Origin: an uncultured Opitutia bacterium
GTDB lineage: Bacteria; Verrucomicrobiota; Verrucomicrobiia; Opitutales; UBA953
Length of the DNA: 6,870 nucleotides
Direction of reading: 5' to 3'
Assembly: GCA_903895475.1 (NCBI GenBank)
Contig: CAITUF010000101.1
Span: 1 to 6,870, forward strand
How positions within the stretch are numbered: position 1 is the stretch's first letter; every line of letters starts with the position of its first letter. Of this stretch, positions 3,860 to 6,870 are shown piece by piece. A program made the position numbers and the translations under genes. The notes beneath the pieces are model-generated. The model saw nothing but the letters and a program-made list of their open reading frames with translations, ran no database searches and was not told the DNA's origin.

Positions 3860-6652
3860 TTACTTCTGCCCTGCCGACTTCGGGGCAGCCCTCTCCTCGT
3901 CGGACATCCTGCGGCCGAAGAGTGACCCCATCTTTTCATCAAGGTCCTGACCGGAGGTACGAGGAGCCGACGGTTTTGGGCTGGAGGCAGCGGAGGGGCC
4001 AACCGCCAAGGGGGCCGCCGACTGAGGCGCGACTGACTGTCCACTACTTGGCACTACCCCAGCTAGGAGAACCTTTGATCTAGCCATACCAGCCCGTAGC
4101 GATTCCGGCGATAAACTATTCTCAAACTCCTCCCGGCGAAACACGGCGGCGGGATTGCTACGACTTGCGAGAATATAATAGGCATAACCTTCGATCTCAT
4201 CCTTAACCAAACCGCCAAAGCCTTTGGCGTAACAAAAGCCTAAGGCCTCCTGAGCATCAGCATCACCCTGTGCGGCCGCTTGCTGCCACCAACTGACCGC
4301 CTTGCGCGTGTCCTTCGGTACCCCGATGGGATTACCGTTAACCTCAAAGTAGGATCGGCCTAAGTAATATTGAGCCCTCGCATGGCCTTGCTCAGCAGAT
4401 TTGACAAACCAAGTGACGGATAAAGGCATATTCTTGCTTACCCCATGACTACCCGTGCGGTAGATCAGCCCGAGGGAGTATTGCGCCTCCGCCTTGCCGG
4501 ATTGAGCAGAGTCTTGCAGGTACTTCAAATACCCACCCTCGGTTTCGCCCTTGGTCGAGTTCGGGTTCACAGTGGCTAGTGGCACCGAGGCCAACGGTAC
4601 CCTGGGAGGTTCAGTTAAATCAGTCCTCTTCGCAGCGATCTGCTTTTGAAGCTCTTTCGCACGATCATTTCCCCTTTGGATGGCATCCGGGGGCATCCCA
4701 CGGGCCATATTATCAAGATACCCCCGAGCGTAGGAGTCGCCAGATAGAGCGAGCGTCAATAAGGCGTAGGCCTCTATTTTATCGATTCCAACGCCTTGGC
4801 CGCGGTCGTAGGCGATGCCAAGAAAACGACAAGCGGAGGCGTTCCCCTGATCGGCAGATTTGCGAAACCACTTGGCTGCTTCGCTGTAATCACGCGGCAC
4901 TCCTTCGCCTCTTCCATAGCAATACCCGATACTGAATTGAGCACCGGGATGCCCTTGGTCGGCCGCCGCCCGCCACCAGCGCGCCTTCTCAACATAATCA
5001 ACCGGCACCCCTAGTCCCCTTTCGTAAATAAACCCCAAACGGTATTGGGCCTCAGCCTGGCCCTGCTCGGCCTTCGCTTTGTAGGCCTCAAAGGCCTTAA
5101 CCTCCTCGCTGGCTGGTGGTGTCGAGTTGGCTGTAGCGACAATCGCGCGCATGGCGTCACGGGCATCCAGCAACGCCAGAGTCGGATCCGCTGCTTTAAA
5201 ATCAAAGCCTACCACGACCGCACGAAGCTTTTGCCGTCCGACGTCTCCTGCGCGGCCGGCATCCAATTCACTGAGGCAACGCGACTCCATACCTTTTAGC
5301 AAAGTGGGAAAATTCGCAGGGTTATTCCGTTCATGACGGGTCACCCAAAAAGAAGGCGTGTCGATAAACTTAGCATAATCGTTGAGCACCTCTGACCAGG
5401 CGGTGGCAGCCACGAAACCGGCGCTTATGCCAGCGCCAGCTCGGCCAGTGGCACCGAAGGCGCCCATACCATGCTGCATCATCCAAGCCGGATGGTAAGT
5501 AGGCGGGCCCGCCTTTCGTGCCCATTCCAAGACCGCCCGATGGTCTTCCGCCCCAATAGTCTGACTGCCCCCACCCCAAGACAACACACGCTCATTGGCG
5601 GGCTGCATGGTCAAGACAGCAAAGGCTTGGTGTACCGTCCGATCCGCGACCCGTTTCTGGTCAAACTGCGACTGCAGGCGGGCCGCTAGCCCAAGCTGAT
5701 AAGCCGCGCGTTGATTCTGGGGGAAAAGCTCGACGGCGCGAACAAGTAGGTCGACCGGGTTATTCTCCGGTTTGATTGCCGCCAAAGTACTTCCCGTGAA
5801 GGCCTTATTCGGACTCAGGTTTCCGACTGTTTCGACGTTGGTGACATTACCCTTCTTGGTAATGACCACGCGCGCGCCGTCCAGGGTCGTGACGGTCTTC
5901 TCGGCGGGGGGAGTTCCCTTGCTCGGGGTCATACGATTCAAGGCATCGAGACTCTTCGCGGCCTCGGTATGCCCTTGTTGAGCGGCCTTGCGGTACCACT
6001 TCACCGCCTCGGCCTCATCTTTCGCCACGCCATCGCCGTTGGCATAGCTGTTCCCAAGATTATACTGGGATGGCGAGTCGCCTTGGTCGGCGGCCTTGCG
6101 ATACCACTTAGCCGCCTCGACGGCATCCTTCGCGACGCCACGGCCAAGAAGGTAGGAGTTCCCTAGGTTATATTGGGCTAGTGCATCTCCCTGGTCAGCG
6201 GCCTTGCGAAACCACTTCGCCGCCTCGACCTGATTCATCGCCACGCCTTTGCCGTTGGCGTAGTAAGCCGCGAGACCGTTTTGGGCGCTGACAAAACCTT
6301 GGTCCGCAGCCTTGCGCATCCATTTCGCCGCCTCGGCCGGATCCTTCGTGACGCCGTTACCGTTGTCGTAGCAGTTAGCTAAGCTGAACTGGGCCATGGG
6401 ATATCCTTGGTCAGCGGCTTTACACACCCACTTCACTGCCTCGGCTTGATCCCTCGCCACCCCCCAGCCCCGGGCATAGCAAGCGGCCACGTCGAAATGG
6501 GCCTTCAGGTCGCCTTTAAGTGCCCTCTCCTTGTGACCCTCAAACGCCTTCACCTCTTCGGGCGTCATCCCGGCAAGGGCCGACGTCGGCATTTGCGAGA
6601 GTAAACCAATGATAGCGGCGATTATCCAAAGGCCCGGGGTGCGCGGTTTCAT
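3860..6652 (-). CDS. Secreted multi-block Sel1-repeat protein with an unrecognised central region
   Basis: The product has 930 residues. A signal peptide (1-27, TSALA then GMTPEE) directs it across the inner membrane. Residues ~29-41 are the entry motif MTPEEVKAFEGHK. Block A (~46-235) holds five 36-residue Sel1 repeats with GxGVAKDxxEAxKWxRKAADQG. Residues ~245-510 are not Sel1; they include TLDGARVVITKKG, helical stretches with PQNQRAAYQLGLAARL, and a HPAWMMQHGMGAFGATG segment at 387-403. Block B (~516-676) restarts with SEEVKAFEAYKAKAEQG and ends in the cap MPPDAIQRGNDRAKELQKQI. Block C (~709-860) has three more repeats and a cap-like SLSPESLRAGMARSK. The tail (870-930) is rich in Ser, Pro and Ala and ends in FGRRMSDEERAAPK. 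It is likely an exported scaffold for protein-protein contacts; the partner is unknown. An in-frame ATG at 6691 would add 13 residues before the signal peptide, but it falls in the conserved upstream element, so 6652 is preferred. Confidence 0.9.
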   Translation of the reverse strand: MKPRTPGLWIIAAIIGLLSQMPTSALAGMTPEEVKAFEGHKERALKGDLKAHFDVAACYARGWGVARDQAEAVKWVCKAADQGYPMAQFSLANCYDNGNGVTKDPAEAAKWMRKAADQGFVSAQNGLAAYYANGKGVAMNQVEAAKWFRKAADQGDALAQYNLGNSYLLGRGVAKDAVEAAKWYRKAADQGDSPSQYNLGNSYANGDGVAKDEAEAVKWYRKAAQQGHTEAAKSLDALNRMTPSKGTPPAEKTVTTLDGARVVITKKGNVTNVETVGNLSPNKAFTGSTLAAIKPENNPVDLLVRAVELFPQNQRAAYQLGLAARLQSQFDQKRVADRTVHQAFAVLTMQPANERVLSWGGGSQTIGAEDHRAVLEWARKAGPPTYHPAWMMQHGMGAFGATGRAGAGISAGFVAATAWSEVLNDYAKFIDTPSFWVTRHERNNPANFPTLLKGMESRCLSELDAGRAGDVGRQKLRAVVVGFDFKAADPTLALLDARDAMRAIVATANSTPPASEEVKAFEAYKAKAEQGQAEAQYRLGFIYERGLGVPVDYVEKARWWRAAADQGHPGAQFSIGYCYGRGEGVPRDYSEAAKWFRKSADQGNASACRFLGIAYDRGQGVGIDKIEAYALLTLALSGDSYARGYLDNMARGMPPDAIQRGNDRAKELQKQIAAKRTDLTEPPRVPLASVPLATVNPNSTKGETEGGYLKYLQDSAQSGKAEAQYSLGLIYRTGSHGVSKNMPLSVTWFVKSAEQGHARAQYYLGRSYFEVNGNPIGVPKDTRKAVSWWQQAAAQGDADAQEALGFCYAKGFGGLVKDEIEGYAYYILASRSNPAAVFRREEFENSLSPESLRAGMARSKVLLAGVVPSSGQSVAPQSAAPLAVGPSAASSPKPSAPRTSGQDLDEKMGSLFGRRMSDEERAAPKSAGQK
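5978..6517 (-). repeat. 108-bp tandem repeats, Sel1 block A
   Basis: Five consecutive 36-codon units share DNA such as 'tggtcggcggccttgcg' and 'ccacttmgccgcctcg' at about 108-bp intervals. Similar segments occur in the array at 1-365, about 5.6 kb away and in the same orientation, so the two arrays are potential substrates for homologous recombination. Confidence 0.8.
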
Positions 6653-6714
6653 AATAGATAAATATAACACGTTTACGGCGCTAGCGAGCATCGATAAAAC
6701 TGATGCTGGGTATC
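6653..6714 (-). promoter_or_regulatory. Conserved upstream element, copy 3 (930-residue Sel1 gene)
   Basis: GCATC (6688-6692) and GATGC (6702-6706) form the same inverted repeat at the same 36-bp distance from the ATG as at 1050-1068, and GGGTATC (6708-6714) matches copy 2. Between inverted repeat and start, TTATATTTATC in the sense direction is the most AT-rich stretch and could hold a -10 box. No Shine-Dalgarno is visible. The coding sequence downstream is unrelated to DUF805, so similarity here is confined to the upstream DNA. Confidence 0.65.
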
Positions 6715-6727
6715 TCTTAGGACGTCA

Positions 6728-6741
6728 CCCTCCTCTGAGGG
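6728..6741 (-). terminator. Possible hairpin after the upstream Sel1 gene
   Basis: CCCTC and GAGGG arms enclose a 4-nt loop about 35 bp past the stop codon of the partial gene at 6776, and before the next upstream element. There is no following T-run, so it is a weak candidate. Confidence 0.25.
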
Positions 6742-6775
6742 AAGGCAAAGGGAGCTAATGGGCCTCCAGAAACGC

Positions 6776-6870
6776 CTACTTTCCGGCCTTCTTCGCAGCC
6801 TTCTTCGCCTCAATCTCTTTCTGGAGCTGCTTAGCGCGCGTTTTTCCAAGCTGGATGACATCGTTGGGCA
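6776..6870 (-). CDS. C-terminal end of a Sel1-repeat-type protein (5' part outside window)
   Basis: The final 30 codons read PNDVIQLGKTRAKQLQKEIE and then a Lys/Ala-rich tail (AKKAAKKAGK) before TAG. This matches the cap that follows Sel1 blocks in the two neighbouring proteins (MSPDQIAAGQKRTKELQKEI and MPPDAIQRGNDRAKELQKQI). An SLR gene therefore enters the window from the right on the same strand. The identity of the rest cannot be seen. The basic tail is highly charged and probably disordered or helical. Confidence 0.75.
   Translation of the reverse strand, partial: PNDVIQLGKTRAKQLQKEIEAKKAAKKAGK

Noticed and set aside
6673..6861. A 62-codon minus-strand frame rich in Arg and Ser at the right edge
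   Set aside because: It is out of frame with the Sel1 cap sequence that ends at 6776 and runs through the intergenic region and the conserved upstream element.

Overview
The window is a gene-dense bacterial segment in which every supported gene lies on the minus strand. It is dominated by Sel1-like repeat (SLR) proteins. The long SLR proteins with a TPEEVKAFE-type entry motif and a 'sPDqi..Gq.r.keLQkeI' C-terminal cap, the DUF805 domains, the secreted papain-like peptidase, and start codons without a clear Shine-Dalgarno all look like the PVC group, probably Verrucomicrobiota. That assignment is inference from protein style, not from a marker gene.

Layout in the direction of transcription (high to low coordinates). 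6776-6870 is the last 30 codons of an SLR gene entering from outside. 3860-6652 encodes a 930-residue secreted SLR protein with three SLR blocks and an unrecognised region of about 265 residues between the first two. 3745-3815 is a decayed scrap of an SLR repeat. 3288-3677 encodes a small stand-alone DUF805 membrane protein. 2881-3174 is a pterin-4a-carbinolamine dehydratase with a good promoter of its own. 1174-2730 is a secreted papain-like cysteine peptidase carrying EF-hand/dockerin-like calcium loops between its catalytic His and Asn. 1-1014 is a DUF805-SLR fusion whose C-terminus lies beyond the window.

The genes are probably separate transcription units: gaps are about 110-180 bp and each gene has its own upstream signal. 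The clearest non-coding signal is a ~62-bp element directly abutting the start codons of three genes (1014, 3677, 6652). It has exactly the same spacing in all three and contains GCATC-N9-GATGC in two of them. One of the three genes encodes an unrelated N-terminus, so the element is not just the flank of duplicated coding sequence. The other two genes have sigma70-like promoters whose -10 box lies 6-8 nt from ATG, which suggests leaderless or nearly leaderless mRNAs.

The locus looks like an actively rearranging SLR family. It holds 108-bp in-frame tandem repeats, a DUF805 domain found both free and fused at a clean seam to an SLR array, a repeat relic, and a peptidase whose signal peptide plus next ~12 residues align without gaps to the start of the SLR protein. 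No RNA genes, insertion sequences, CRISPR arrays or plus-strand genes are supported.
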